Shown here piece by piece: positions 10,002 through 20,392 of a stretch of DNA of 64,000 bases. Origin of the DNA: Paulinella micropora. Lineage: Eukaryota; Cercozoa; Imbricatea; Euglyphida; Paulinellidae. The stretch lies in contig WBZZ01004056.1 of NCBI GenBank assembly GCA_019918135.1, forward strand, positions 92,501 through 156,500, written 5' to 3'. Position numbers and translations under genes: made by a program. Below the pieces are notes generated by a model that was not told the origin of the DNA, did not search any database, and saw only the letters and a program-made list of their open reading frames with translations. Every line of letters begins with the position of its first letter. Positions within the stretch are counted from its first letter, which is position 1.

Positions 10002-10804
10002 ATGCCACCACCACTCAAGTATTTGACGGACGAAGAGAGACTGGAGGCGCGTAAAAGGTCTCAGAGAGAATACGCAAAACGAAAGCCCGAGATGTACAGA
10101 AAGGGGAGCAAGAAGTATTACGAGAAGCACAAGAAGAAGAAAAAAATTATGAAAGAAAAAACAAAGACTTACAAAGTTTATAAATTGTTTAACGCCATAG
10201 ATGAAAATGACAAAGAATTTTACATAGGTAGCACTCTGCAACAACATTTATATGGCAGACTTAGCCACCATAAAACGCTCGCTAAGAAAGGCGTTAATAG
10301 AAAGTTATATAATCATATGAACAACAAGGGGATTGAAAATTTTAAATGCGTTTTGATTTATGAAGAGCCAGTAGAAAACCACAACATTGATAGACAGAGA
10401 GAATTAGAACAAAAATTTATTAGCGAACTAAAACCAACACTGAATACAAACACGGCGCAAGGAGCGGGAACCCCAAATGAAGACAGAAATGGATTAAATT
10501 TGAAGAACGAGTTTTTAAAAACGATGAAGAAAAGAAACAACTGGAATACTATAAAAAATACTTTGAAGAATATCACAAAAAATATTATGATGTAAAAAAA
10601 GACCAAATCAGAGCATACCAAAAATTATATTACGACAAAAACAAGGATGTTTTGTTGAGAAAGAAAAAAGAAGAACTTGACAAAATAAGAGAAAGCAAAA
10701 AATATTATTGTGAAGCATGTAGTTTTGCAGGAGTAAGCGAGACGGCTCTAAATACACATAATAGAACAAAAGGTCATATTTTAAAGAGTGATGTCTCTCG
10801 CTAA
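10002..10804 (+). CDS. GIY-YIG endonuclease with C-terminal zinc finger (frameshifted)
   Basis: The N-terminal 45 residues are the basic KYLTDEERLEAR module. The GIY-YIG fold follows: VYKLF at about 59-63, YIGST at 74-78, R86 in the expected helix, and His and Glu residues beyond. The continuous frame ends at 10595. In the frame next to it, from about 10500 to the stop at 10802, runs a Lys/Tyr-rich linker and a classical C2H2 finger (CEAC...HNRTKGH), so a single-base change near 10500 probably splits one gene. Family members cut DNA as homing or repair-type nucleases; here it replaces the 390-aa gene of unit 1. It may be mobile. Confidence 0.75.
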
Positions 10805-10963
10805 GGATACATCAATGTCTTCATTACTAAGTAGTGAAGCAACACGTTGCATATAATTAAGCTTATGTCTGTCTATATCATGAGCATGGGCTATCCTAGA
10901 AAATATGGTTTTATCATGTTTCATACTCCGTCGTTCATGTTTAGCCTTCTTACCTTTGGGCAT
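10781..10963 (-). CDS. Small basic protein, unknown
   Basis: A 60-aa His/Lys/Arg-rich frame beginning MPKGKKAKHERRSMKH. It overlaps the end of the zinc-finger extension of the nuclease on the other strand. It has no recognisable domain and no counterpart in unit 1. It lies before the AT-rich upstream region of the polymerase gene and could be a minor DNA-binding protein or a chance frame. Confidence 0.35.
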   Translation of the reverse strand: MPKGKKAKHERRSMKHDKTIFSRIAHAHDIDRHKLNYMQRVASLLSNEDIDVSLARDITL

Positions 10964-11147
10964 CTTATATACTCATCTTAAAATATTTTTATAAGTTAAT
11001 GTTCTTTTTTTGTCCAAAATACGGGTCTATCTTATATTTAATTTCTATTTAAAGCCAAGAGAAATATATTTATTATATATATAGTATCTATAAGAATACT
11101 ACATATAATTTACGACCACACAAAAAAAATTTATAACTTTATTATAG

Positions 11148-13574
11148 ATGGATGTTGATGAGGCGACCCGTACTCAGTTTATTAACAAAGAGGAGTTGTT
11201 TGATGCGAACAAACTATCCTATATTATTAACAATTTTGACGACTTAAAAGGCCAACTGCGAGAGAAATGTTTCAAAGACGGAAGCCCTATAACACTGCTA
11301 AAAAAGTATATTCAAAAAGTATTCAATAATAAAGTCTCTGTAGTGTATCGGCAAAATGGGGGCAAAGGTAGATTTAATGCTGTAGGCTCATTATCTCTCC
11401 AAAACATACCGCGCGAGATAAGGCACACTATCGCCCGCGATTACTATGTAGATATTGATATGGTAAATGCGCATCCAGTCATACTACTACATTTATGTGC
11501 GATATTGAACTTTGAAGCGAAATATCTGCGGTCGTATGTGAAAAATAGAGAGAAGGTAATACTAGCCGATCTCACGAGCAAAAACGAGACGATTGACAGA
11601 GACAAGGCAAAACAGATTATCCTATCCGTCCTAAATGGAGGCGAAAAGGATTACAATGCAGTCGCGAAAAAGACGAGGTTTCTAACCGCCTTCAAACAAG
11701 AAATGAAAGCCCTACATGGAAAGTTTGCGGGGGCAGACATTAAAGAATTTGAAAAAGTTAAACAGAGGCGAATTAACAGAGGCGAAGACTTCAACCACGA
11801 GGCCAGTTATATGAATACATTGTTATGCGACTTTGAAAACAAAATTCTACAAGTTATGCTAGACTATTTTGGAAATCCTATTATGTGTGTTTTATGCTTT
11901 GATGGCCTGATGCTAGAAAAGAAGGACTACGATCTGGAAAGTTGTTCAAAGGTCATTAAGGAGAAATTAGGGATAGACATTGCTCTTAAATTAAAGGAAA
12001 TGAATGAAGGCCTAACCTTTCAAGAAAATGCGATTATTGAGCCTTATCAAACTCCCAGCCTTAAATACTTTGGAGATATGGATAACGTATATATTCAACA
12101 CTATAGAGAGAATGAGGCGAGCCTTGAAAGACTGGAAGAATGGCGCAGTTGTATAAACATAGTATCAAGAGGAGGCGGTCAAGTCGTGATGACTTTAAAT
12201 CTAGACATTGACGAAGAGACAGGAGACCGATCCGAATATTATGTACAAGCAGAAGTAGGCGCAATGATGTCCACATTAAGTTTTGAATGTTTTGTGCGGA
12301 ATCCAGAATACATTGAAAAATTGAAGGGAGACAAACACGACCCGCGGGCAAAACAATGGCTGTATCAACATTTTGGAAATGGCAATCAGTTTTCAACTGG
12401 ATACGCAAAAGACATGATGCAAAAGCGGAAAATTAAACGATATGACGACTTCATGTTTTACCCGTATTTGAAGCGAGTGGGGATACCCCCAGTATATTCT
12501 AACAAACTCAATCTGTTTGTGGGGTTTCCTATGGATAATATTCCATTTGAAAGTGTAAAAACAAAATACGATTTTGAAGAGAGTGCCTTATATAAACATC
12601 TAAAAACTGACTTTTTCACCGAAGGTCAGGGTGAGTTAGACAACTTTTTGGATAGTGTCGCGGACATGATACAGAAACCAAATGTAAATAGAGGTATTGG
12701 TCATTTGTTTTACTCAGTCCAAGGAACTGGAAAAGGCATAATGAGCAAATTTATGGAGAGGTTGTTGGGGACGCAAAATCATGTGGTCATCAAAGACTTT
12801 AGCAGATACATGGAAAAATTCAATGTCGCATATGCGAACAAGATATTGAAAGTGTTTGAAGAACTGCCCGAGAAAGGAGGGGCTTTTACGATGAGCGACC
12901 GGTTAAAAAGTCAAATTGACCAAAAAGACGAAATAATAGAGCCCAAGGGAAGCAAGCAATACAAAGTAAAACATTTCGCCAGATACTGGTTTTACACAAA
13001 TAACGAAAACACGTTATACATAGAAGGAAGCGACAGGCGGTATTCACTCCACAAAATAAGCGGGAAGCACGCGGACGATAAAGTATATTTCGCCAAAATT
13101 CTAGATGAAATAAACGACGATGACTTTATCAGATGTGCCTTTGAATACTTCGCCACTAGACAATACGAAGAAATAAGTGTTATGACCGCATTTAAAACAA
13201 AATACAAGACGGAGCAGAAAATGGCCAACCTCCCCAAGGCTATTAAGTTTATGATTGACACCATTGAAGCAAAATTTGACAAAGTTGAAAGCAAAGATAT
13301 GAAAGTGGAATCGGTACACCTATGCGAAAGATACAGAGAGTGGTGCTCAGAACAGGGAATATCTTATCATAAAGGAGCCTTCTTCACCCAACTGAAGCAT
13401 GTAGGCATAGATAAGCCCAAACAAAGCGGAGGGAAAAACAACAAAAAATACAGATTTACAATAAATGTCAGCACAATCCGAGACAAGATACGCGAGTATA
13501 TAAAGGACGACGAATACGACTTCAATTTTGGATCGGGAGTTAATGAAGAGGATGATGATGTCTTTTGGATGTAA
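11148..13574 (+). CDS. Family-A-like polymerase (TVpol) fused to SF3 helicase
   Basis: 808 aa, the replication protein of unit 2. The N-terminal half carries motifs of the transposon/virus family-A polymerase group: VDIDMVNAHP (V101-P110, motif A-like), LSVLNGGEKDYN (motif B region) and CFDGLML (D252, motif C-like, with DG in place of the usual HDE). The C-terminal half is an SF3 helicase: Walker A GTGKG (G526-G530), Walker B FEELPEKGG (E571, E572) and a YTNNENTLY sensor segment before SDRRY. Such fusions are known from virophages and Polinton-like viruses and are used instead of a protein-primed family-B polymerase. The start is the first Met after an AT-rich leader ending TTATTATAG. The unit 1 copy is deleted. 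Confidence 0.85.
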   Translation: MDVDEATRTQFINKEELFDANKLSYIINNFDDLKGQLREKCFKDGSPITLLKKYIQKVFNNKVSVVYRQNGGKGRFNAVGSLSLQNIPREIRHTIARDYYVDIDMVNAHPVILLHLCAILNFEAKYLRSYVKNREKVILADLTSKNETIDRDKAKQIILSVLNGGEKDYNAVAKKTRFLTAFKQEMKALHGKFAGADIKEFEKVKQRRINRGEDFNHEASYMNTLLCDFENKILQVMLDYFGNPIMCVLCFDGLMLEKKDYDLESCSKVIKEKLGIDIALKLKEMNEGLTFQENAIIEPYQTPSLKYFGDMDNVYIQHYRENEASLERLEEWRSCINIVSRGGGQVVMTLNLDIDEETGDRSEYYVQAEVGAMMSTLSFECFVRNPEYIEKLKGDKHDPRAKQWLYQHFGNGNQFSTGYAKDMMQKRKIKRYDDFMFYPYLKRVGIPPVYSNKLNLFVGFPMDNIPFESVKTKYDFEESALYKHLKTDFFTEGQGELDNFLDSVADMIQKPNVNRGIGHLFYSVQGTGKGIMSKFMERLLGTQNHVVIKDFSRYMEKFNVAYANKILKVFEELPEKGGAFTMSDRLKSQIDQKDEIIEPKGSKQYKVKHFARYWFYTNNENTLYIEGSDRRYSLHKISGKHADDKVYFAKILDEINDDDFIRCAFEYFATRQYEEISVMTAFKTKYKTEQKMANLPKAIKFMIDTIEAKFDKVESKDMKVESVHLCERYREWCSEQGISYHKGAFFTQLKHVGIDKPKQSGGKNNKKYRFTINVSTIRDKIREYIKDDEYDFNFGSGVNEEDDDVFWM

Positions 13575-13629
13575 TATAATATAATATAAAAACTGATTTT
13601 TTTTTGCTATACTCATATAGATGACTTAG

Positions 13630-14274
13630 ATGGCTTCACGAAAAACGAAGCAACAATTACTGGACGAAATAGCGACGTGGAGTTTTGATGGAATGGATAT
13701 TCCTCCTACCATCAAAAGCACGAAGCAAGAAATAATAACATATTACGAAAAGTATAAAAACGTATCAGCTCCCGAACAACCCCCGCGGGGTGATAACGTT
13801 GAAGTTTCATTGCCCCCCATTGATACATTGAAGAATGTTGCTTTTGACGAACCAGAAGAATTTACGCCTTTTAAAGAAAGTGATTTGAAGGAAACAGGTA
13901 TAACCGAAATCAAGGCTAACATAGGAGAAGAATTGGCCAAAAAAGAAATGCCAGTTATGGAAAAGAAAACGCCGATTAAAGCAAAGCGGAATCCACCCGA
14001 GAGCGGGTATAGTTGCTATGAGATAATAACGGCACATTTGAAAGTATCAAAAGACCCGTTTAATTTCTTGTACATGAAAGTTGAAGACCGCACCATATTA
14101 CAGGAGGATATGAAGAAATGGCACGAGAGCAGATATGCTCACATACCACCAGACCAACGACCTACCCTTAAATATGGTAAGTTAGATTATAAGACGTTTT
14201 TCCGCGATGTCTTATCTCAACACGAGGGCAAACTCACGACATTAAAAGATATGTATGATAGGTTTCATGTGTAA
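13630..14274 (+). CDS. SAP-like small protein (unit 2)
   Basis: 214 aa, intact version of the broken unit 1 gene. The first 45 residues (LLDEIATWSFDG..., STKQEIITYYEKYK) have the helix-turn-helix spacing of a SAP DNA-binding motif. A low-complexity acidic and Pro-rich linker (PEQPPRGDNVEVSLPP) follows, then a conserved C-terminal domain with GYSCYEIITAHLKVSKDPF and LKDMYDRFHV. It follows the polymerase by 55 bp on the same strand, suggesting co-expression and a role at DNA. The SAP call is a pattern judgement. Confidence 0.65.
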   Translation: MASRKTKQQLLDEIATWSFDGMDIPPTIKSTKQEIITYYEKYKNVSAPEQPPRGDNVEVSLPPIDTLKNVAFDEPEEFTPFKESDLKETGITEIKANIGEELAKKEMPVMEKKTPIKAKRNPPESGYSCYEIITAHLKVSKDPFNFLYMKVEDRTILQEDMKKWHESRYAHIPPDQRPTLKYGKLDYKTFFRDVLSQHEGKLTTLKDMYDRFHV

Positions 14275-14894
14275 GACGCCGTAAGTGCTACGTCGCGCAT
14301 TACATCAATATTGAAATATGAAGGTTTGAAAGATACAGGCTCCGCAGACGCTGATTTATAATATACTTCCATTGTTAATGGAGCATCCGTCGCGTATGCC
14401 ACCAGAGCATCATTTGTTGTATTATTTACAATTCGTATAGTGCGGTTGTTGGTAGTGTCCGAGGGGTTTGGACAAGTCATCTGCCAAGTCAAATTCATTT
14501 GAACTCCATATCTTTGGATTAGCCACACACAATCAAAAGACTTATAATCAATGGCGGTTGTATAATTTAGCACTTCGGTATAATAATCATATGTATTCGT
14601 GCCATCTGTGATATGAAACCAAAATTGGAATGTAGCAATGCCAGTTGGCGCGGGTAAATTCAAAGACCCGCGAAATGATACATTAACAAAATAACCATAA
14701 CCAAGACTTGATATGGTTTTGCTTCCATACCCGCCCGTACATAGAGTTGTGAATGTTGAACTAGTCATCCACGAGCGCATATCAAGACCAACATAAGCAT
14801 TTTGAATGTTTCTTGTTAATGTCGGGGTGGCCACGACCGCGATTGTCTTCGTGTCAATAGATTGTTGCTCTTGCGAACGGCCGAATATATTCAT
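14265..14894 (-). CDS. Putative beta-rich virion protein, MNIFGRS family (unit 2)
   Basis: 209 aa, about 95% identical by eye to the protein at 1846-2475, in the same convergent overlap with the SAP-like gene and the same divergent pairing with the fibre. Nearly all differences are conservative (for instance PDL to LDM near residue 38), which suggests the gene was maintained by selection. Function unknown; probably virion-associated from its composition and its place beside the fibre. Confidence 0.7.
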   Translation of the reverse strand: MNIFGRSQEQQSIDTKTIAVVATPTLTRNIQNAYVGLDMRSWMTSSTFTTLCTGGYGSKTISSLGYGYFVNVSFRGSLNLPAPTGIATFQFWFHITDGTNTYDYYTEVLNYTTAIDYKSFDCVWLIQRYGVQMNLTWQMTCPNPSDTTNNRTIRIVNNTTNDALVAYATDAPLTMEVYYKSASAEPVSFKPSYFNIDVMRDVALTASYT

Positions 14895-14960
14895 TTTTTT
14901 AGACTAAATATATATCTATCTTATATTATAAGATTGAATATAAAATAATAGAATTAAAAT
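14895..14960. promoter_or_regulatory. Divergent promoter region (unit 2)
   Basis: A 66-bp AT-rich spacer with CTTATATTATAAGATTG and ATAATAGAATT between the MNIFGRS gene and the fibre. It is the counterpart of 1779-1845. Confidence 0.45.
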
Positions 14961-17900
14961 ATGAACCATTTAGGAAATCCGTGGGCATATCACTATTACG
15001 GCTCTGTCATAGTGGATGAGGATTTAGAAATAGACGGCGTATTATACGGCGACCACATAGAAGCAAACTCAATACAAGCAAGGACAGACGACATGACCAT
15101 ATCATCAAAAAATAATAACTCTTCGTTGTTGATATCTGATACTGGTTATGTGTCAATTAATAACGAATACGACTTACCATTAGCGGACGGCACTGCTAAT
15201 CAAATATTAAAAACGGATGGGCTCGGCAATACTTCATTTGCTACATTAACGTCAAGTTTTATAAGCGATTTTGAATTAGATAAATTAACGGATGTAGTCA
15301 TATTAACAGGCACACCCACAAATAACCAACTACTCATTTATAGCACAGGACAATGGCGCAATACAAACTCACCTTTTCTTAGATTGGATGGCCTCACTAT
15401 GATGATTGGAAATTTAAATATGGGAGGTTTTAATGTAGTAAATGTCGGTAATGTTGATGGTATTGATGTTTCGGCTCTTGATAGTTCTGTCGTTAAACTA
15501 ACAGGAGACCAAACCATAGCAGGAATTAAGACATTTAGCAGTATAATAAATGCTAGTGCGGGGATTGATATGAAAAGCCAAAGTATAACAAATGTAAATT
15601 TGGTTGATGGTGTTGATGTTTCTGCCCTTGATACTTCGGTGGTAAAACTAACAGGAGACCAGACTATAACAGGGAATAAAACATTTACTACTTATGTGGC
15701 CGTAAAAGACTCAAATCCATTAAACACAGGCAAATTATTTTTCAATTACAACAATAATATGGGCTCTATTTATTCGTCGGATGCGGGTGGAGCCACGGGC
15801 TATCCACTCACTATTGTCGGCTCGTCCATACTTCTTGCTCCAACAACAGGGGTGGGATAACATTGGCGAGCAATGTTTTAAATTTTAACAGCACGACAGC
15901 AATCAGCGGTCTGCCCGCGCCATTCTATGACGGCGATGCTTCAACGAAAGCATATACCGATACGAAACTGGCAAAGGACGGCACAACGGCTATGACGGGC
16001 AGTTTAAATATGGGCGGTTTTGCGATTACAAATGTTGGTAATGTTGATGGTATTGATGTTTCTACTCTTGATACTTCTGTCGTTAAACTAACAGGAGACC
16101 AAACCATAGCAGGAATTAAGACATTCAGCAACATAATAAATGCTAGTGCGGGGATTGATATGAAAAGCCAAAGCATAACAAATGTTAATCTCGTTGATGG
16201 TGTGGATGTTTCTACTCTTGATACTTCTGTCGTTAAACTAACAGGAGACCAAACCATAGCAGGGAAAAAAAAATTTACTTCAACAATAGAAGTGCGGGGC
16301 GCCACAGCTCCAACCGCTTTTGATGGTATCGGTATTGCCTTTGATACAGCGACAAATATAGGAATGATTGCCGCACAAAAAATAGCAACTGCGAGTTATT
16401 ATCCGATACAAATAACTGGTTCGTATGTAGAGTTATATTCGGGTAATACTTCAATTATAACCGCAACTGGCACTCCATTATCTTTGAATAACAACAAAAT
16501 AACAAACTTAGCCACACCAACAGCAACAACGGACGGAGCAAACAAAAGTTATGTTGATACAAAAGACGGACAAAATGTGAAACTAACAGGAAACCAAACC
16601 ATAGCAGGAATTAAGACATTTAGCAGTGCCCTTGAAATAACAGGAAATTCAACGAATGCGACAACAAAAGGAACTTTCGTGGTTTTTAACTCAACAGCCA
16701 ATATAGGAACTATCGGATGCCTTGATATGGGCACTGGTGTAAATTATAACTTTGAAATAAATGCGAAAAAAATAAGTTTTATTATTGATGGGGCGATTGT
16801 CGGTTGGGTAAATGCTTCGGGGCTAGATTGTAATAGTAGCAAAATAGCCAACCTTGGAACTCCGACATTATCAACAGACGGAGCGACAAAAGGGTATGCG
16901 GACACATTGGACGGACAAAATGTAAAACTAACAGGCGACCAAACCATAACGGGAATTAAAATATTTAATGGAAGTAGAAATGATGTAAGGGCACTGAATT
17001 TGTTAAGCCAAGCCGATTTCAATAATGTAGATATCATTAATGGTGGAAATATAACATATAATGGGGCGAGGATATTAAACCAAAACGGAGGAGATATATT
17101 CTTTTCACAGACAACGGGTGATTATCAGTATTTCTTATTTACTCTAAATACTGCTACAAGTGGAACCGCAGACCAACGAGGTTATGTATTCACGAATGTA
17201 GCGTCTGATGTAAAAGGGGCGGGACTTTATATTTCAAAACTTTTGGATAATAAAAGTGCTTCATCTGACATTGTCCGTTTTAACAATGCTGGAGGTATGC
17301 GGTTTTATGGTGCTTTGGATATGAATTCAAACAATATAACAAATGGAGGAACAATAACGGGAACAACAATTACTTCAACCGCGGGTATATCAACAACGAC
17401 ATTGGCAACGAGCGATAAAATAACAACAAGTAAAGATGTATCAAATGTAAGCCGTCCAGTAATTATAGGCAATTCAACAAAATCAGTAAATGGGCGACAG
17501 GGGTTAGAATTATACGGACGCTGGTAATATCGGAGGGCACACTTACAAGCAATAACAACGCGGATGCTTATCCAACATTTCAATTATTAAACTGGGCACA
17601 ATTTATATTTTGATGCTTATTACAAACGGACAAATATTATCTTCAAACTTCAAATTTTCAAATAGCAAAAACTCAAACAAACTTGTTTTAATTATAAAAT
17701 GGCGGAACACAGGGCAGTATAACATGGTCTGGCAATGAACTAAGCACAGCGGGATTGATAACGGCAAATGCGGGATTACATATACTGGCACACTAACATC
17801 AGCAACAAACACCAGCGGGGCAAAGATAGGAGTTCAGGGAGTAACAGACGGAACAAATGCAAAAGGAATATTTCTATGGGATACGACAATACGAGTTGGG

Positions 17901-18937
17901 GATTTATCTGGTGGAGCAAGCAAAAGTTTGGCAAATGGTACGGCAGTTTCAGGAAATGATTTTAGTTCGTATAGTTTTCGTTTTAAAGTGGCTAATGATG
18001 CTACGATGGGTTTTGTGTGGGAGAATTCAGCAGAGCAATTGTTAATGTCATTAAACGGGGCAAACGGAACATTATGGACAAAAGGACTGATAACAGCAAG
18101 TGCGGGAATTACATACACAGGCACACTAACAACTGCATCAGCATCAACTAATGGGGCTAAAATAGCAATTCAAGGACAAACAGACGGGACGAATGCGAGA
18201 GGAATATTTGTATGGGACATTGGAGATTCAAACTGGGGATTTATATGAGCCAGTCTGGGGCAAATACATCATTAAGTGGAGGAACAGCACCAGCAGGAGG
18301 AGGTGGAGGATTAACTTCTTATTCTATTAGATTTAGAGTGAATGGTTCTTCAACGAGTGGTTTCATATGGGAGAATAATTCAAATACTGCTTTAATGTCA
18401 TTAAGAGCAAGCGATGGGCAATTATGGGTATTGTCTAATCCAATTCAATATTCAGACAAGAGAAAAAAAGAAGATATAAAGGAATGTTTAGGCTTAGATT
18501 TTATTAATAAGTTAAATCCAGTCTGCTATCGTATGGTTGATGACAAAAAGAAATGTAGGACTGGCTTAATAGCACAAGAATTAGAAGACATACTAACAGA
18601 AATGGATATGCTAGATTTTGGCGGTTTTATAAAAGAAACAATTATGGTACCGTGTCCAAAGCAAAGAGCGGAATACGAATTGAAAGGTGTGAGTGTTAAG
18701 CCAGAAGATGTTAAATGTATTGATAGTGGTGATGTCGGTTATGGTATAGGTTATTCCGAGTTTATTGCCCCGTTAATTAAGGCCGTTAAACAATTATCAG
18801 ATAATCTCGGACATGTCCGAGATAGGGTGGATAATTTAGAAAAACAAAATAATAATCTCATGAATATACTACAAGACCAAGCAAACCAACTAGCAGAAAT
18901 AAGAGCAGTCGTTTTTTCGTCTAATGTCCAACAATAA
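14961..18937 (+). CDS. Long fibre protein with S74-type C-terminal chaperone (frameshifted, unit 2)
   Basis: One fibre gene now split into frames 14961-15860, 15863-17527, an interval with only short frames, 17928-18248 and 18212-18937. The N-terminus is MNHLGNPWAYHYYG. The shaft has repeated DVSALDTSVVKLTGDQTI cassettes and later G-rich GTNAKGIFLWD-type repeats. The last domain has YSDKRKKEDI, YRM...CRTGLIAQELE and a C-terminal coiled coil (VDNLEKQNNNLMNILQ), the pattern of the peptidase S74/endosialidase intramolecular chaperone that trimerises and then cleaves itself at the Ser of SDKR. Most breaks against the homologous fibre at 29590-33427 are single-base changes in homopolymers (GGGG versus GGGGG near 15855). 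The copy may be decaying or mis-sequenced. Confidence 0.75.
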
Positions 18938-19274
18938 TACAACAAGACTTCACAGACCGCCACATATTATTGATATAGCGGATGGCGAACTAACACCAGA
19001 ATTAAAGTCTCGTGTTATCTCCGCGGAACTAAAGAACGAAGAAAAAAAAATAACACATGAACTAGAAGACGAGTGGCGGTGTTGCTGTTTCAAAGAAAGG
19101 ACAGATGCGAGATTAATCAGATATTCAACCCAAATAGCAATATTGGTTGGTGTTATAATTCTTTGTATTGTTAGATTAAGCGACCCGACAATTAGTTGTG
19201 CGAATTCTAATACCTATGTCTCTATTCTTTCGTTGTGCTTAGGGATAATATGTCCTTCACCGAAGTTGAATTAA
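18924..19274 (+). CDS. Small membrane protein
   Basis: 116 aa beginning MSNNNTTRLHRPP. It has a charged helical middle (ELKSRVISAELKNEEKK), a CCC cluster, then two hydrophobic segments (about residues 70-87 and 95-112) likely to span a membrane. It starts 14 bases inside the end of the fibre gene. A homologue at 29226-29597 holds the same place after the Polinton-element fibre, so the pair moves as a cassette. It could be a capsid-membrane or fibre-release factor; the function is not known. Confidence 0.7.
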   Translation: MSNNNTTRLHRPPHIIDIADGELTPELKSRVISAELKNEEKKITHELEDEWRCCCFKERTDARLIRYSTQIAILVGVIILCIVRLSDPTISCANSNTYVSILSLCLGIICPSPKLN

Positions 19275-19848
19275 AGACCGAAAGCAGATAAACCAAGCAT
19301 ATTGTCAGAATGAATTTGACTTTCAAGATGTTTATAAATACTATCTTTTCTAATATTTCTCCCACACGAACATTCAATCATTGATGAATTTCGCAAACTA
19401 TTCTTTTCAAGAAGAATTTCCTTATTTTTTCGTAATATTCCTTGTTTTTTTCTGCTATGTATTCTTTATTTTCATCCCTCCAGTTTTTGTTTATATGCTT
19501 AAAATAATCTTTTTTTTCTTCACGATATTGGTTTTTGGTTCTGCCAGCAATATACCTATTAACACATTTTTCTGTTTGTCTTATTATCTCTCCTTCTCGC
19601 TTTCTTAATTGTTCTACATTTTCACACGGGTATTGTTCAACTAATTCAATATAAGCACCTTCATATTGTAATATTTCAAAACTACTTATGTTATTAAATT
19701 CACACTCCTTATATTGTCTATAGTTTTTTCTATGAGTTCCCATTCGTTGAGCCAATGTCTGTGTAGTTGAACCAATATATATTTGGTCAGTCTGATGCGA
19801 CCTAATCGCATAAATTTTACCTTTCTTACAATCTCCAACTCGTGGCAT
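19271..19848 (-). CDS. GIY-YIG endonuclease with zinc-finger tail (frameshifted)
   Basis: The catalytic domain is clear: KIYAI at about 11-15, IYIGSTT near 23-29, QRMGTHR, the metal-binding Glu in KREGEII and Asn in VNRY. A KNQYREEKKDYF-type linker follows. The frame ends at 19378; the adjacent frame continues to 19271 with a CxC...HLESQIH finger, so one base change probably separates nuclease and finger. The domain order parallels the nuclease at 10002, without the N-terminal basic module. It converges on the membrane-protein gene, overlapping it by a few bases. It is likely a free-standing homing-type nuclease inserted between virion genes. Confidence 0.75.
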
Positions 19849-19888
19849 ATTGTGTGTTATTCTTTGTTATTATTATATATCATTATGT

Positions 19889-20368
19889 TTAAATAGAATT
19901 ACATTCATACAAGTGTATCTTATACCAAGAACTATCGCCAGCACACATTAACGGCAGTGCCTCATCAAAACTACGACACATATTATTTCCATTATTTATA
20001 AAAACACACTTAACCCCTGTATCTATTCCTTTTTGAATACAATAAACACAACTTGTATTCTTTTTTTCGCTTACCCGCGAGTAAAAGTCGCAGGCAGTCC
20101 GCGACATAACTGAGCATACAAAAAGCAATATTAATAACATATATTTAACTCCCGCTTTTTCCTCTTCTTTAATTATATTATTATAAATAGCCTCTCGTTG
20201 CTTATCTGATAGCGGTAAGCGGTAAAGGATATTTTCAGGTTTTCTAAAAATGTTGGGGTTTCTATTCACCAAGTTCTGAGTGATGCGGATTTTGTCAATT
20301 TCCTTTCCAAGCCGTTCTAGTTCCTCCAGTTGTTGCTCGTCCTTGCTTTTTTCTTTTTTATTTTCCAT
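19889..20368 (-). CDS. Cys-rich single-pass membrane or secreted protein
   Basis: 159 aa using the Met that follows the shared promoter (MENKKEKSKDEQQ). It has a charged cytoplasmic-like N-terminus, a hydrophobic segment KYMLLILLFVCSVMS, and a C-terminal domain of about 70 residues with seven Cys (ACDFYSR, CVYC, KCVF, MCRSFDEALPLMC, YEC). The pattern suggests a disulphide-bonded ectodomain. A homologue lacking the charged N-terminus lies at 28953-29237 next to the other fibre. Its role could be in virion membrane or host contact; no family is recognised. Confidence 0.65.
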   Translation of the reverse strand: MENKKEKSKDEQQLEELERLGKEIDKIRITQNLVNRNPNIFRKPENILYRLPLSDKQREAIYNNIIKEEEKAGVKYMLLILLFVCSVMSRTACDFYSRVSEKKNTSCVYCIQKGIDTGVKCVFINNGNNMCRSFDEALPLMCAGDSSWYKIHLYECNSI

Positions 20369-20392
20369 CCTATATAATAGCGGATATAAAAA
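20369..20392. promoter_or_regulatory. Compact divergent promoter
   Basis: Only 24 bp separate two start codons; they contain TATATAATAG and GGATATAAAA. TATATAATAG recurs upstream of the gene at 24450, and related TATATAATA precedes that at 27307, suggesting a viral promoter element. Confidence 0.5.

Larger units (their letters stand above)
1052..15720. repeat. Large inverted repeat: head-to-head junction of virus units 1 and 2
   Basis: Genes on the left arm recur in mirror order on the right arm: fibre, MNIFGRS protein, SAP-like protein, polymerase-helicase, KYLTDEERLEAR protein and about 1 kb of subterminal DNA. The centre lies at the AT tract between two hairpins near 8400. The arms are not identical. 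The left has a 390-aa gene at 5476-6648 that the right lacks, the right has a GIY-YIG nuclease and a 60-aa frame, and the left polymerase has a 268-bp deletion. The two arms are therefore related but different virus genomes, which argues against a fold-back read artefact. Confidence 0.85.

Noticed and set aside
15925-17037. Reverse frames opposite the fibre gene
   Set aside because: Antisense shadows of the repeated fibre cassette.
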